Shown here piece by piece: positions 18,365-28,460 of a stretch of 64,000 nt of DNA. The notes beneath the pieces were generated by a model. That model had not been told where the DNA came from. It did no database searches and saw nothing but the letters and a program-made list of their open reading frames with translations. Numbering within the stretch: the stretch's first letter is position 1; every line of letters begins with the position of its first letter. The DNA is from Kitasatospora paranensis (GTDB lineage: Bacteria > Actinomycetota > Actinomycetes > Streptomycetales > Streptomycetaceae). The translations under genes were made by a program, and so were the position numbers. Location: contig NZ_BAABKV010000001.1 of NCBI RefSeq assembly GCF_039544005.1, positions 3,472,001 to 3,536,000 on the forward strand. Reading direction: 5' to 3'.

Positions 18365-19555
18365 TCAGCCGTCCAGCCGGTCGATGGTGGCGATCGACGG
18401 GCGGCGGACGGCCTGCAGGCGGCGGGCGGCCGACTCGGCCTCGCGCAGCACCCGCACCGCGTTGTGCCAGGTCAGCTTGGAGATGTCGGCCTCGGACCAG
18501 CCGCGGCCGAGCAGTTCGGCGATCAGGTTCGGGTAGCCGGCGACGTCGCCCAGGTCCGCCGGGACGAACGCGGTGCCGTCGAAGTCGCCACCGATGCCGA
18601 CATGGTCGATCCCGGCGACCTGGCGCATGTGGTCCAGATGGTCGGCGACGGTCGCCGAGGTGGCGACCGGGCGCGGGTGCGCGGCCTCGTACGCACGCTG
18701 GCAGCCCATCGCCTCCGGCGTGGTCTCCAACGGGTGGAAGCCGTGCGCCCGCATGTTGTCGTCGGCCGCCAGCGTCCACTCGATCGCCGCGGGCAGGACG
18801 AACTTCGGGACGAAGGTGGCCATCGCCAGGCCGCCGTTGCCGGACAGCCGGGCCAGCACGTCGTCCGGGACGTTGCGCGGGTGGTCGCAGACGGCGCGCG
18901 CGGAGGAGTGCGAGAAGATCACCGGCGCCTCGGAGACCCGGAGCGCCGCCCGCATCGTGTCGGCGGAGACGTGCGAGAGGTCGACCAGCATCCCGAGCCG
19001 GTTCATCTCCCGGACGACCTCCTCGCCGAAGGCGGTCAGGCCGCCGGCGGCCGGCTCGTCGGTGGCGGAGTCCGCCCACGGCGTGTTGTCGTTGTGGGTG
19101 AGCGTCAGGTACCGCACGCCGAGCGTGTGGAGGGCCCGCAGGGTGGCCAGCGAGCAGTCGATCGAGTGGCCGCCCTCGGCGCCCATCAGGGAGGCGATCC
19201 GGCCCTCGGCGCGGGCGGCCTCCATGTCGTCGGCGGTGAGCGCGAGGCGCAGCACCTCCGGGTGGCGCTCGGTCAGCGCGTGGACGAAGTCGATCTGTTC
19301 CAGGGTGGCGCTGACGGCCTTGTCCCCGGCGTAGTCGCTGCGCACGTACACCGACCAGAACTGGGCACCGACCCCGCCCGCCCGGAGCCGGACGAGGTCG
19401 GTGTGCAACCGGGCGCTCTGGTCCGCCGCCAGGTCGACGGCGTCCAGGTCGTAGCCGGCCTGGGCCCGCATGGCCCAGGGGAGATCGTTGTGGCCGTCCA
19501 CCACCGGGGTGTCGCGGAGGACGGCGCGGGCGCGATCGAGCAGCTCAGGGGTCAT
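18365..19555 (-). CDS. Membrane dipeptidase-like zinc peptidase (M19)
   Basis: 396 residues, start ATG 19555. It matches renal-dipeptidase-type M19 peptidases: VDGHNDLPW with the first metal His and Asp, GAEGGHSID with the bridging Glu, [26 protein letters not shown] and [15 protein letters not shown] with the further metal His residues, and [11 protein letters not shown] near the C-terminus. It hydrolyses dipeptides and possibly D-amino-acid-containing ones. No signal peptide is visible, so it is probably cytoplasmic. It lies between the MerR regulator gene and purE, and nothing suggests a shared pathway with either. Confidence 0.92.
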   Translation of the reverse strand: MTPELLDRARAVLRDTPVVDGHNDLPWAMRAQAGYDLDAVDLAADQSARLHTDLVRLRAGGVGAQFWSVYVRSDYAGDKAVSATLEQIDFVHALTERHPEVLRLALTADDMEAARAEGRIASLMGAEGGHSIDCSLATLRALHTLGVRYLTLTHNDNTPWADSATDEPAAGGLTAFGEEVVREMNRLGMLVDLSHVSADTMRAALRVSEAPVIFSHSSARAVCDHPRNVPDDVLARLSGNGGLAMATFVPKFVLPAAIEWTLAADDNMRAHGFHPLETTPEAMGCQRAYEAAHPRPVATSATVADHLDHMRQVAGIDHVGIGGDFDGTAFVPADLGDVAGYPNLIAELLGRGWSEADISKLTWHNAVRVLREAESAARRLQAVRRPSIATIDRLDG

Positions 19556-19592
19556 CCCCTGTTCTACCGCGACCGGCGGCCGGCGGGCCCGG

Positions 19593-20126
19593 CTACTTGC
19601 CGAAACCGAACGCGGCGGCGCCGGCGACCTTCGCGCGGAGCTTCTTGCCCTTCTCGGTGGCCTGGGCGTTCAGGTCGGCCTGGAAGTCGACCATCTTCTC
19701 GGCGAGCTCCGGGTCGAAGGCGGCGAGCATCCGCACCGCCAGCAGGCCGGCGTTGCGGGCGCCCGCGATCGACACGGTGGCGACCGGGACACCGGCCGGC
19801 ATCTGGACGATCGACATCAGGCTGTCCATGCCGTCCAGGTAGCGCAGCGGCACCGGGACGCCGATGACCGGCAGCGGCGTCACCGAGGCCAGCATGCCCG
19901 GCAGGTGCGCGGCGCCGCCGGCGCCGGCGATGATCGCCTTCAGGCCGCGGGCGTGCGCCTGCTCGCCGTAGGCCACCATCTCGCGGGGCATCCGGTGCGC
20001 GGAGACGACGTCCACCTCGTACGGGATCTCGAACTCGTCGAGCGCCTGGGCGGCGGCCTCCATCACGGGCCAGTCGGAGTCGGAGCCCATGACGATGCCG
20101 ACGACGGGGGTCGCGGAGTCGCTCAT
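19593..20126 (-). CDS. purE: N5-carboxyaminoimidazole ribonucleotide mutase
   Basis: 177 residues, start ATG 20126. Class I PurE motifs are intact: [25 protein letters not shown] with the catalytic His, [14 protein letters not shown] and [23 protein letters not shown]. It interconverts N5-CAIR and CAIR in de novo purine synthesis in the cytoplasm. The start codon overlaps the purK stop as ATGA, so the two genes are translationally coupled. The C-terminal tail is slightly longer than in E. coli, as usual in streptomycetes. Confidence 0.96.
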   Translation of the reverse strand: MSDSATPVVGIVMGSDSDWPVMEAAAQALDEFEIPYEVDVVSAHRMPREMVAYGEQAHARGLKAIIAGAGGAAHLPGMLASVTPLPVIGVPVPLRYLDGMDSLMSIVQMPAGVPVATVSIAGARNAGLLAVRMLAAFDPELAEKMVDFQADLNAQATEKGKKLRAKVAGAAAFGFGK

Positions 20127-21280
20127 TCGGTGATCGTTCCTCGCAGGTAGGCGGCCGCGTGACGGGCGCGCTCGCGGACGTCGTCGAGGTCGTCCCCGAA
20201 GACGTTGACGTGGCCGACCTTACGGCCGGGCTTCACGTCCTTGCCGTACATGTGGATCCGCAGACCGGGGTCGCGGGCCATGCAGTGCAGGAAGGCGTGG
20301 TACATGTCGGGGTAGTCGCCGCCCAGCACGTTGACCATGACCGTCCACTTCGCGCGCGGGCGCGGGTCGCCGAGCGGCAGGTCGAGGACGGCCCGCAGGT
20401 GGTTCTCGAACTGCGAGGTGACCGCGCCGTCCTGCGTCCAGTGGCCGGAGTTGTGCGGGCGCATGGCCAGCTCGTTGACCAGGACGCGGCCGTCCCTGGT
20501 CTGGAAGAGCTCGACCGCGAGGTGGCCCACGATGCCCAGGTCGCCGGCGATCCGCAGGGCCAGTGCCTGGGCCTCGGCGGCGAGTTCGGGGTCGAGGCCG
20601 GGGGCGGGGGCGGTGACCTCGGCGCAGACGCCGTTCTCCTGGACGCTCTCCACCACCGGGTAGGCGACGGCCTGACCGCTGGGCGAGCGCACCACGTTGG
20701 CGGCCAGCTCGCGCAGGAAGTCGACCTTCTCCTCGGCGAGCACCGGCACGCCGGCGAGGAACGGGGCGGCGGCCCCGGCCTCGTCGTCGACCACCCAGAC
20801 GCCCTTGCCGTCGTAGCCGCCGCGCACCGTCTTCAGCACGACCGGGTAGCCGGAGCCCTCCGCGGCGAAGGCGGTGACGTCGGCCGGGTCGGCGACGATC
20901 CGGTGGCGCGGGCACGGCACCCCGATCGAGTCCAGCTTCGCCCGCATCACGCCCTTGTCCTGGGCGTTCACCAGGGCGTCCGGGCCGGGGCGCACCGCGA
21001 TGCCGTCGGCCTCCAGGGCGCGCAGGTGCTCGGTGGGGACGTGCTCGTGGTCGAAGGTGACCACGTCGCAGTCGGCGGCGAAGCGCCGCAGCGTCTCCAT
21101 GTCCCGGTAGTCGCCGAGGACGGTGTCGGCGACGACCTGCGCCGCGGAGTCCTGGGGGGTGTCGGCCAGCAGCTTGAAGCGGACACCCAGCGGGACGCCC
21201 GCCTGGTGCGCCATGCGGGCAAGCTGCCCGCCGCCGATCATGCCCACCACTGGAAATTTTGCATTGCCCGCGAAAGTCAC
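20123..21280 (-). CDS. purK: N5-carboxyaminoimidazole ribonucleotide synthase
   Basis: About 385 residues. The likely start is GTG 21280 ([20 protein letters not shown]), and a later start within the next ten codons is possible. ATP-grasp features are present: [91 protein letters not shown] and [15 protein letters not shown]. It makes N5-CAIR from AIR, bicarbonate and ATP, immediately before PurE in the pathway, and overlaps purE by four bases. GtrA is encoded divergently about 220 bases upstream. Confidence 0.96.
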   Translation of the reverse strand: MTFAGNAKFPVVGMIGGGQLARMAHQAGVPLGVRFKLLADTPQDSAAQVVADTVLGDYRDMETLRRFAADCDVVTFDHEHVPTEHLRALEADGIAVRPGPDALVNAQDKGVMRAKLDSIGVPCPRHRIVADPADVTAFAAEGSGYPVVLKTVRGGYDGKGVWVVDDEAGAAAPFLAGVPVLAEEKVDFLRELAANVVRSPSGQAVAYPVVESVQENGVCAEVTAPAPGLDPELAAEAQALALRIAGDLGIVGHLAVELFQTRDGRVLVNELAMRPHNSGHWTQDGAVTSQFENHLRAVLDLPLGDPRPRAKWTVMVNVLGGDYPDMYHAFLHCMARDPGLRIHMYGKDVKPGRKVGHVNVFGDDLDDVRERARHAAAYLRGTITE

Positions 21281-21502
21281 GTTGCCCAGGATATCCGGGC
21301 CGGTCGGAGCCGGTGCACCGGCGCCCGCCGGGCCGCGGGTGGTGCCCCTGGGCACGAAGGGCCTCCGCGGGAGCGAGTAGCCTGAGTGTCCGGGCCTTCG
21401 CGTGGTACCGCATGCTCACGTGCGTACACGAGGCGCCCGTTCGCGCTGCGCCCGCGCGGGCTGTTCGTTCGTCCTCCCGCACGCCCCCCAGGAGACACCC
21501 GG

Positions 21503-22024
21503 ATGACTACCACCACCGCTCCCAAGCCGTCGCTGGTGCAGCGTCTGCGCGGCATGTCCGGGGAGGTGGTCAAGTTCGGCATCGTCGGCCTCAGCGGCGT
21601 GGTGGTCAACTTCCTGGTCTTCTGGGTCTGCATCAACGGGCTGGGCCTCGCCTCGCTGCGCTCCAACGTCGCGGCGACGCTGGTGGCCATCGCCACCAAC
21701 TACCTCGGCTACCGGTACTGGCTGTACCGCGACCGCGACGCCGCCTCCCGCAAGCGCGAGATCACGCTGTTCCTGGTGTTCAGCGGCGCCGGCATGCTGA
21801 TCGAGACCGGCGTGCTGGCCTGCTCGGTGTACGTGCTCGGCCTGGACACCCACATCGAGCAGATCGCGGCCAAGCTGGTCGGCCTGGCGGTCGGCACGGT
21901 GTTCCGCTTCGTCTCCTACCGCACCTGGGTGTTCAAGGCCCTGCCGGAGCCGGCCGAGCCGGCCGAGGTCGTCGCGGAGGCCGAGCTGCTGCTGGCCTCC
22001 GAGGAGCGCCAGTTCGCCAAGTAG
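21503..22024 (+). CDS. GtrA family membrane protein
   Basis: 173 residues, start ATG 21503 with AGGAGA upstream. Four hydrophobic helices typical of GtrA are seen: VVKFGIVGLSGVVVNFLVFWV, LVAIATNYLGYRYWLY, ITLFLVFSGAGMLIETGVLA and LVGLAVGTVFRFVSYRTWVF. GtrA-like proteins are thought to translocate or bind polyprenyl-phosphate-linked sugars. The C-terminus is an acidic cytoplasmic tail. Its position near purK is not functionally informative, but it fits the envelope-glycan theme of the left part of the window. Confidence 0.88.
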   Translation: MTTTTAPKPSLVQRLRGMSGEVVKFGIVGLSGVVVNFLVFWVCINGLGLASLRSNVAATLVAIATNYLGYRYWLYRDRDAASRKREITLFLVFSGAGMLIETGVLACSVYVLGLDTHIEQIAAKLVGLAVGTVFRFVSYRTWVFKALPEPAEPAEVVAEAELLLASEERQFAK

Positions 22025-22035
22025 TCCGCTGAACC

Positions 22036-23277
22036 TCAGCGGGCCTGGCTGCCGTTGAGGAAGAGCGCGAACACCGGCGGCCGCAGGGACAGCAGTTCCA
22101 GTCGGCCTCCGTCGGCCTCGGCGAGGTCGCGGGCGACCGCGAGGCCGATGCCGGTGGAGTTGCGGCCGCTGACCGCCCGCTCGAAGACCCGGTTGCCGAG
22201 CTCGGGCGGCACGCCCTGCCCCTCGTCCTGGACCTCGGCGACGACGGAGGAGCCCGTCCGCCGGATCCGCAGGGTGATGTTGCCGGCGCCGTGCATCAGC
22301 GAGTTCTCGATCAGGGTGGCGAGCACCTGGGCCACGGTGCCGGGAGTGCCGAGCACCGCGGTGCCGCGCAGGCCCTCGATGGACAGCCGGCGGCCGCTCT
22401 CCCGCATCGACGGGCCCCACTCCTCCACCTGCTGCTTGATCACCTCGTCGAGGTCGAAGGCGACCGCGGTGGGGCTGGTGGGGTCGCGCTGGTTGGTGAG
22501 CAGGCGCTGGACGACGTCGGTGAGCCGCTCGACCTGCTGGAGGGCGATGCTCGCCTCCTCCTTGACGGTGTCCGGCTCCTCGGCGAGTGCGGTGATCTCC
22601 TCCAGCCGCATGGAGAGCGCGGTGAGCGGGGTGCGGAGCTGGTGCGAGGCGTCGGCGGCGAGCCGGCGCTCGGCGGTGAGCATCCGGGCGATCCGCTCGG
22701 CGCTGACGTCCAGCACTTCGGCGATCCGGTCGAGCTCGGGGACGCCGTAACGGCGGTCGCGGGGGCGCGGGTCGCCGGAGCCGAGGCGTTCGGCGGTCTC
22801 CGCGAGGTCGGTGAGCGGGCGGGCGAGCCGCTTGGCCTGCCAGACGGCGAGGGCGACCGCGGCCTGCACCGCGAGCAGGGCCACGACGCCGAGCAGCAGC
22901 AGCATGTTGCCGATCTCGTGGTCGACGTCGGCCCGGGACTGCACCACGGTGACGCTCTCGCCGTTGGCGCCCTCCTCGGTGGCGGTGATCGCGGCGCCCG
23001 TCACCGGCCGGCCGGCCGCGATCTCGGCCTGGCCGGGGATCTGGACGGTGACGAAGGAGCCCTCGGGGACCTGGGCGGCGAACTTCTCGCCGGTGACCGG
23101 CTCACCCGCGGCGAGCCGGTTCTCCACCAGTCCGAGGACCCTTACGGCGGCGGCGTCGACGCGGTCGTGGGCCGCGTTGACGATGCTCTGCTTCTCGATC
23201 AGGGCCAGCGGCACGCAGAACACCGCGACCACCACCAGGACGACGCCCAGCAGCGAGTTGATCATCCTTCGCTTCAC
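22036..23277 (-). CDS. Sensor histidine kinase
   Basis: 413 residues, start ATG 23277. There is a membrane span near residues 8-28 (LLGVVLVVVAVFCVPLALI), an extracytoplasmic sensor of about 95 residues and a second span near 125-147. HAMP, HisKA with H-box ADASHQLRTPLTAL, and an ATPase domain with N-box LIENSLMHGAG, DEGQGVP and STGIGLAVARDLAEADGG follow. All catalytic motifs are intact. It starts 18 bases after the response regulator stop, so they form a regulator-kinase operon. The signal is unknown. A peptide transporter gene divergent from the operon is a candidate target. Confidence 0.94.
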   Translation of the reverse strand: MKRRMINSLLGVVLVVVAVFCVPLALIEKQSIVNAAHDRVDAAAVRVLGLVENRLAAGEPVTGEKFAAQVPEGSFVTVQIPGQAEIAAGRPVTGAAITATEEGANGESVTVVQSRADVDHEIGNMLLLLGVVALLAVQAAVALAVWQAKRLARPLTDLAETAERLGSGDPRPRDRRYGVPELDRIAEVLDVSAERIARMLTAERRLAADASHQLRTPLTALSMRLEEITALAEEPDTVKEEASIALQQVERLTDVVQRLLTNQRDPTSPTAVAFDLDEVIKQQVEEWGPSMRESGRRLSIEGLRGTAVLGTPGTVAQVLATLIENSLMHGAGNITLRIRRTGSSVVAEVQDEGQGVPPELGNRVFERAVSGRNSTGIGLAVARDLAEADGGRLELLSLRPPVFALFLNGSQAR

Positions 23278-23295
23278 GCTGCCGGACGCCCCTGG

Positions 23296-23970
23296 TCAGT
23301 TCTTCTCGAAGCGGAAGCCCACGCCGCGCACGGTGGCGATGTAGCGGGGGTTGGCCGCGTCGTCGCCGAGCTTCTTGCGCAGCCAGGAGATGTGCATGTC
23401 GAGGGTCTTGGTCGAGGTCCACCAGGTGGTGTCCCAGACCTGGCGCATGATCTCCTCGCGGGTGACCACCCGGCCGGCGTCCCGGACGAGCACCCGCAGC
23501 AGCTCGAACTCCTTGGCGGAGAGCGTCAGCTCCTCCTCGCCGAGCCAGGCGCGGTGCGACTCGATGTCGATCTTGACGCCGTGCGCGCCGGTGGTGAGCT
23601 GGTCGACGTTGCCGCGGCGCAGCAGGGCCCGGACCCGGGCCAGCAGCTCGGCCAGCCGGAACGGCTTGGTGACGTAGTCGTCGGCGCCCGCGTCGAGGCC
23701 GACCACGGTGTCCACCTCGTCGGCGCGGGCGGTGAGCACCAGGACGGGGCAGCTGCGGCCGTCGGCGCGCAGCCGTCGGCAGACCTCCAGCCCGTCCATC
23801 TCGGGCAGCCCGAGGTCGAGGACGATCAGGTCGACCTCCTCGGTGAGGCCGGCCGCCAGTGCGGTGGGGCCGTCGTCGCGGACGAGCACCTCGTAGCCCT
23901 CGCGGCGCAGCGCGCGGGCCAGCGGTTCGGAGATTGCCGGGTCGTCCTCGGCCAGCAGCACACAGGTCAT
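23296..23970 (-). CDS. OmpR/PhoB family response regulator
   Basis: 224 residues, start ATG 23970. The receiver domain has the acidic pair (LLAEDDPAIS), phospho-acceptor Asp at about residue 52 (LIVLDLGLPEMDG), Thr in VLTARADEV and Lys in VTKPFRL. The winged-helix output domain reads LTLSAKEFELLRVLVRDAGRVVTREEI and DMHISWLRKKLGDDAANPRYIATVRGVGFRF. It pairs with the histidine kinase encoded directly downstream. A long perfect palindrome lies 37 bases upstream of its start. Confidence 0.95.
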   Translation of the reverse strand: MTCVLLAEDDPAISEPLARALRREGYEVLVRDDGPTALAAGLTEEVDLIVLDLGLPEMDGLEVCRRLRADGRSCPVLVLTARADEVDTVVGLDAGADDYVTKPFRLAELLARVRALLRRGNVDQLTTGAHGVKIDIESHRAWLGEEELTLSAKEFELLRVLVRDAGRVVTREEIMRQVWDTTWWTSTKTLDMHISWLRKKLGDDAANPRYIATVRGVGFRFEKN

Positions 23971-24006
23971 GGGGGTGATGGTAGTCCGCCCCGATCGTTC
24001 CGAGGG

Positions 24007-24028
24007 GGCTGTGAACTAGTTCACAGCC
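24007..24028. promoter_or_regulatory. 22-base perfect palindrome with CRP-like core
   Basis: The 22 bases are a perfect inverted repeat whose core TGTGAACTAGTTCACA has the TGTGA-N6-TCACA layout of CRP sites. It lies in the divergent region between the response regulator (start 23970) and the peptide transporter (start 24301). It is most likely an operator. A CRP-family regulator is the first candidate, with no direct proof. Confidence 0.65.
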
Positions 24029-24300
24029 GTGCGCCCGGCCTGCGCGGGGCGCCGTGTCCATGTCTCCACAGGTTTTAGGTCGTCCCAGCGGAGATCCTGC
24101 CTTTTGATCTTCGGTTCGAAGGAACTTTTCCGGGGGTACCATGGAAATGCATGTCAAGGGTCGGCGGCACTTTACTCGGACAATACCGACGACTACGCAT
24201 TTGTCAGACGATGTCATGCAATCAGCGCCGTACAGTGGTCCGGTCCCCGCCCGTCATCACCCCCTCGACGGACGAAGTCAGGCAAGGAAACCCACCACCT
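24029..24300. other. Long 5' region of the peptide transporter gene
   Basis: Together with the palindrome this makes 330 bases without a gene between the response regulator and transporter starts. It is less GC-rich than the flanks (stretches such as CAGGTTTTAGG and CCTTTTGATCTTCGGTTCG), as expected for promoter DNA. CTTCGGTTCGAAG can form a small hairpin. An in-frame ATG at 24151 would add 50 residues with no family likeness, so ATG 24301 is preferred. I could not assign -35 and -10 boxes. Confidence 0.45.
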
Positions 24301-25809
24301 ATGGCGACTACCACCCTGGACGCCGGCGTACGGCCGGCCCCGAACAGTGGCAAGACCTTCTTCGGGCACCCCCGAGGGCTCGCCACCCTCTTCATGACCG
24401 AGATGTGGGAGCGATTCAGCTTCTACGGCATGCGTGCCCTGCTGGTGCTCTACATGACGGCCGCCACTACCGACGGCGGCCTCGGCATGAAGATCGCCGT
24501 GGCGACCGCGGTCTACAGCGTCTACAACGCGATGGTCTACCTGCTCGCCCTGCCGGGCGGCTGGATCGCGGACCGCTTCCTGGGCGCCCGCAAGACCGTG
24601 GCGCTCGGCGGCGTGATCATCATGATCGGCCACTTCATGCTGGCCGTCCCGGCGTCGTTCTCGTTCTTCGGCGGCCTCGGCTTCATCGCCCTGGGCTCCG
24701 GCCTGCTCAAGGCGAACATCTCGACGATGGTCGGCCACCTCTACGACGGGCCCAACGACCCGCGTCGCGACGGCGGCTTCACCATCTTCTACATGGGCAT
24801 CAACCTCGGTGCCTTCGCCGCCCCGCTGGTCATCGGCACGGTCGGCCAGAGCGTCAACTGGCACCTGGGCTTCGCCCTCGCCGGCGTCGGCATGGCGCTG
24901 GGCCTCGGCCAGTACCTGCTCGGCACCCGCCACCTCAGCGCCCGCAGCGACGAGGTCAGCTCGCCGATCCCGGCCGCCGAGAAGCAGGCCGTCCTGCGCA
25001 AGGCCGGCCTGTGGCTCGCCGTCGCCGCCGTCTTCTACGGTGTCGTCGCGCTGACCGGCCACTTCACCATCAACTGGGCGATCTGGCCGCTGTCGATCGC
25101 GGGCATCGCGATCCCGGTGTTCGTCTTCGCCCGGGTGAAGCGCGACAAGGACCTGGACGCCGCCGACCAGTCCAAGATGAGCGGCTACATCTGGTTCTTC
25201 GTGGCCGCGGCCGTGTTCTGGATGATCTACGACCAGTCCGGTTCGACGCTGAGCGTCTTCGCCGAGGACAGCACCGCCTCCACGCTGTTCGGGTTCAACT
25301 TCCCGTCCAGCTGGTTCCAGTCGCTGAACCCGCTCTACATCATGGCGCTGGCCCCGGTCTTCGCCTGGCTCTGGGTGGCGCTGTCGCGCCGCGGCAAGAA
25401 CCCCAGCACCACGATGAAGTTCGCGATCGGCCTGCTGATGATCGGCGCGTCCTTCCTGGTCATGATGCTGGCCATGGCCGCCGCCTCCGGCGGGGTCAAG
25501 GTCACCCCGCTGTGGCTGGCCGTGGTGTACCTCGTCCAGACCGTCGGCGAGCTGACGCTCTCCCCGGTCGGCCTCTCGGTCACCACCAAGCTGGCGCCCG
25601 CCAAGTACGCCAGCCAGATGATGGGTGTCTGGTTCCTCGCGGTCACCGCCGGTGACTGCGTGGCCGCCATCTTCCAGCTGGCCCTCGGCGACGACGTGGT
25701 CGGCAGCACCGGCTACTTCGCCTTCCAGGGCGCGATGGCGATCATCGCCGGTGTCGCCCTCGCGATGTACCGCAAGCGCGTCATCCGCCTCATGGGCGAC
25801 GTGCACTGA
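24301..25809 (+). CDS. PTR2/POT family proton-dependent di/tripeptide transporter
   Basis: 502 residues, start ATG 24301 with AGGAAA upstream. POT signatures are intact: FMTEMWERFSFYGMRALLVLYM (the ExxER-type proton-coupling motif is here EMWERF), GGWIADRFLGARKTV, GSGLLKANISTMVGHLY and the second PTR2 signature FYMGINLGAFAAP. About 14 membrane helices are expected. It imports small peptides with protons across the cytoplasmic membrane. The unusually long upstream region with a palindrome and the divergent two-component operon suggest tight regulation. A strong terminator follows. Confidence 0.95.
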   Translation: MATTTLDAGVRPAPNSGKTFFGHPRGLATLFMTEMWERFSFYGMRALLVLYMTAATTDGGLGMKIAVATAVYSVYNAMVYLLALPGGWIADRFLGARKTVALGGVIIMIGHFMLAVPASFSFFGGLGFIALGSGLLKANISTMVGHLYDGPNDPRRDGGFTIFYMGINLGAFAAPLVIGTVGQSVNWHLGFALAGVGMALGLGQYLLGTRHLSARSDEVSSPIPAAEKQAVLRKAGLWLAVAAVFYGVVALTGHFTINWAIWPLSIAGIAIPVFVFARVKRDKDLDAADQSKMSGYIWFFVAAAVFWMIYDQSGSTLSVFAEDSTASTLFGFNFPSSWFQSLNPLYIMALAPVFAWLWVALSRRGKNPSTTMKFAIGLLMIGASFLVMMLAMAAASGGVKVTPLWLAVVYLVQTVGELTLSPVGLSVTTKLAPAKYASQMMGVWFLAVTAGDCVAAIFQLALGDDVVGSTGYFAFQGAMAIIAGVALAMYRKRVIRLMGDVH

Positions 25810-25831
25810 CCGTCCGCGACGTGCACTGACA

Positions 25832-25879
25832 CCACGCACGAGGCCCGGCACCCCTGGGGGTGCCGGGCCTCGTGCGTGG
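25832..25879. terminator. Very strong bidirectional terminator
   Basis: A nearly loop-less perfect inverted repeat: CCACGCACGAGGCCCGGCAC starts at 25832 and its complement ends at 25879, giving a stem of about 23 bp. It lies between the convergent peptide transporter and hutI genes. A direct repeat GTGCACTGAC occurs just upstream at 25801 and 25821. Confidence 0.9.
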
Positions 25880-25891
25880 CCGGGTACGGGC

Positions 25892-27058
25892 TCAGACGGC
25901 CCGCACGCCCGCACGCCAGACCGCCGCCGTCAGCGGGACGCCCGGCCGGTAGGCCAGGTGCACGTGCGAGGGCGCGTCCAGCAGCAGCAGGTCGGCGCGG
26001 GCCCCGGGGGTCACCACCCCGACGTCGGTGCGGCGCAGCGCCCGGGCGCCGACCGCGGTGGCGGCGTGCACCGCCTCGTCCGGGGTCATGCCCATCTCGC
26101 GCACCGCCACCGCGATGCAGAACGCCATCGAGCTGGTGAAGCTGGAGCCCGGGTTGCAGTCGGTGGACAGCGCGACCGCGGCGCCCGCGTCGATCAGCCG
26201 GCGCGCGTCGGGGTAGGCGGCGCGGGTCGAGAACTCGGCGCCGGGCAGCAGGGTCGCCACGGTGTCGCTGCCCGCCAGGGCGGCCACGTCCTCGTCGGTG
26301 AGATGCGTGCAGTGGTCGGCCGAGGCCGCGCCGAGCTCCACCGCGAGCTGCACACCCGGGCCGTGGCCCAGCTGGTTGGCGTGCACCCGGGGGACGAGCC
26401 CGCGCTTGGCCCCGGCGGTGAGCACCGCCCGCGCCTGGTCGCCGTCGAAGGCGCCGCGCTCGCAGAAGACGTCCACCCAGCGGGCGTGCGGCGCGCAGGC
26501 GTCCAGCATCTCGCCGGTGACCAGGTCGACGTATCCGGCCGGGTCGTCGGCGAACTCCGGGGCCACCACGTGGGCGCCCAGGTAGGTGGTCTCCGGCGTG
26601 TGCGCGGAGGCGATCCGCAGCGCCCGCGCCTCGTCGGCGACGGTCAGGCCGTAGCCGGACTTGCACTCGATCGTGGTGGTGCCCTGGCGCAGGGCCTCGG
26701 CGACGAAGCGGGCCAGGTTGGCGTCGAGTTCCGCGTCGGTGGCGGCCCGGGTCGCGGCGACGGTCGTCCGGATGCCGCCGGCGCTGTACGCCTGGCCGGA
26801 CATCCGGGCGTTGAACTCGGCGGTGCGGTCGCCGGCGAACACCAGGTGCGCGTGCGAGTCCACGAAGCCGGGCAGCAGGGCCCGGCCCGCCGCGTCGAAG
26901 GACTCGTCGGCGGCGGGCGCGGCGGGGGCCGCACCGACCCAGGCGACCCGGTCACCGTCCACGACCACGGCCGCGTCCCGGAGGAGGCCCAGCGGGCCCT
27001 CACCGAGCCCGGGGTCGTTGGTGACCAGGCTGCCGATGCCGGTGATCAGGAGACTCAC
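25892..27058 (-). CDS. hutI: Imidazolonepropionase
   Basis: 388 residues, GTG start at 27058 ([17 protein letters not shown]). The amidohydrolase-fold metal site is present: [64 protein letters not shown] in two blocks, and [14 protein letters not shown]. It hydrolyses 4-imidazolone-5-propanoate to N-formimino-L-glutamate, the third step of histidine degradation. It is the last gene of a hutU, M20 hydrolase, hutF, hutI run and starts 50 bases after hutF. Confidence 0.95.
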   Translation of the reverse strand: MSLLITGIGSLVTNDPGLGEGPLGLLRDAAVVVDGDRVAWVGAAPAAPAADESFDAAGRALLPGFVDSHAHLVFAGDRTAEFNARMSGQAYSAGGIRTTVAATRAATDAELDANLARFVAEALRQGTTTIECKSGYGLTVADEARALRIASAHTPETTYLGAHVVAPEFADDPAGYVDLVTGEMLDACAPHARWVDVFCERGAFDGDQARAVLTAGAKRGLVPRVHANQLGHGPGVQLAVELGAASADHCTHLTDEDVAALAGSDTVATLLPGAEFSTRAAYPDARRLIDAGAAVALSTDCNPGSSFTSSMAFCIAVAVREMGMTPDEAVHAATAVGARALRRTDVGVVTPGARADLLLLDAPSHVHLAYRPGVPLTAAVWRAGVRAV

Positions 27059-27107
27059 GGCGCAGGGACCTTTCGTTGTCGGAGCAGTGGACCTGCGGCG
27101 GCCGCCG

Positions 27108-28460
27108 TCAGGACAGGAGCGCCTCGACGGCGGTGCGCAGCGCCCCGGCGACGTCGGGGACGAGCGTGTGGACGCCGTCGGCGACGATCTGCCGCCCGCC
27201 GACCACCACGTGCCGGACATCGGCGGCGGAGGCGGCGAACACCGCGGTCTCGGCGCCGAGGGCCGGCCGCGGGCCGGCGGTGCGGACGCTGTCCAGGGCG
27301 ACCGCGGTGAAGTCGGCGAGCGAGCCGGCCTCGATCCGTCCGGCCTCCGGCCAGCCGAGCGAGGCGTGGCCGTCCTCGCTCCCGGCGCGCAGCAGCGCGT
27401 TGGCCGTCCAGTGGCCGCGGGTACGGGTGGCCAGCCGTTCGTTCAGCTCCAGCGCGCGGGCCTCCTCGAACGGGTCGATCACCGCGTGGCTGTCGCTGCC
27501 GAGGGTGATCGGGCAGCCCGCGCTCGCCAGCCGGCGGGCCGGGCCGATGCCGTCCGCGAGGTCCCGCTCGGTGGTGGGGCACATGCAGATGGCGGTGGAG
27601 GACTCGGCGAGCAGCCGGACGTCGTCGTCGGTGAGATGGGTGGCGTGCACCGCGGAGGTGCGCCGGCCCAGCACGCCGTGGTCGGCGAGCAGCCGGGTCG
27701 GGGTGACGCCGTGCGCCGCGAGGCAGGCCTCGTTCTCGGCGGTCTGCTCGGAGAGGTGGACGTGCAGCGGGGCCGTGCGCACGGCGGCCCAGTGCGCGAC
27801 GGTGCCGAGCTGGTCGGCGGGGACGGCCCGGACGGAGTGCACGGCCGCGCCGATCCGGGCGTGGTCGGCGGGCTTGAGGTCGTCCACGCGCTGCGCCCAG
27901 GCCTCGGCGTCGCCGTCGCTGAACCGCAGCTGCGGCTTGGTGACCTCGGCGCCGAAGCCGGAGGACAGGTAGCAGGTGTCCAGCAGGGTGATCCGGATGC
28001 CGGCCCGGGCGGCGGCCTCGACGAGGGCGCGGCCCATCGCGTTGGGGTCGGCGTAGCGGCCGCCGCCGGGCGCGTGGTGCAGGTAGTGGAACTCGCCGAC
28101 CGCGGTGATCCCGGCGAGCGCCATCTCGGCGTAGACGGCGGTGGCGAGCGCGAGGTAGCTGTCCGGGTCGAGGGCGCCGGCGAAGCGGTACATGGTGTCC
28201 CGCCACGTCCAGAAGGTGCCGGAGCCGACCTGGACGGTGCCGCGCAGCGCCCGGTGGAAGGCGTGCGAGTGGGCGTTGGCCTGGCCCGGCAGCAGCAGGC
28301 CGCCGAGCCGGACGGCGCCGGCCGGGCAGGGCCCGCTCTCCGGGGTGACCTTGGCGATCCGGCCGCCCGGACCGACGGTGATCAGCACGTCGCGCTCGAC
28401 CACCGACCCGTTGGCGTGCGGCAGCCAGGCGTACTCCGCCCAGTACGTCAGCCCTGACAT
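27108..28460 (-). CDS. hutF: Formimidoylglutamate deiminase
   Basis: 450 residues, start ATG 28460 ([18 protein letters not shown]). Amidohydrolase-fold motifs are [19 protein letters not shown] (HxH metal ligands), [42 protein letters not shown] and [20 protein letters not shown]. It deaminates N-formimino-L-glutamate to N-formyl-L-glutamate and ammonia. The presence of HutF rather than a formiminoglutamase means the five-step N-formylglutamate branch is used, which needs a deformylase. The start overlaps the upstream M20 hydrolase gene by 13 bases. Confidence 0.94.
   Translation of the reverse strand: MSGLTYWAEYAWLPHANGSVVERDVLITVGPGGRIAKVTPESGPCPAGAVRLGGLLLPGQANAHSHAFHRALRGTVQVGSGTFWTWRDTMYRFAGALDPDSYLALATAVYAEMALAGITAVGEFHYLHHAPGGGRYADPNAMGRALVEAAARAGIRITLLDTCYLSSGFGAEVTKPQLRFSDGDAEAWAQRVDDLKPADHARIGAAVHSVRAVPADQLGTVAHWAAVRTAPLHVHLSEQTAENEACLAAHGVTPTRLLADHGVLGRRTSAVHATHLTDDDVRLLAESSTAICMCPTTERDLADGIGPARRLASAGCPITLGSDSHAVIDPFEEARALELNERLATRTRGHWTANALLRAGSEDGHASLGWPEAGRIEAGSLADFTAVALDSVRTAGPRPALGAETAVFAASAADVRHVVVGGRQIVADGVHTLVPDVAGALRTAVEALLS

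Noticed and set aside
17037..19079. A 680-codon minus-strand frame spanning the dipeptidase, MerR and CoA-binding gene regions
   Set aside because: Only its middle part, the MerR regulator, is protein-like. The rest is antisense or out of frame to recognised genes.
24151..24300. N-terminal extension of the peptide transporter from ATG 24151
   Set aside because: The extra 50 residues have no likeness to the POT family, and ATG 24301 has a ribosome binding site and the expected N-terminus.
25801..25830. Direct repeat GTGCACTGAC near the peptide transporter stop
   Set aside because: Two copies 20 bases apart, the first overlapping the stop codon. It looks like a small local duplication without function beyond the nearby terminator.
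24214..25914. Long minus-strand frame opposite the peptide transporter
   Set aside because: It is His/Asp/Gly-rich shadow coding. The transporter on the plus strand has complete family signatures.
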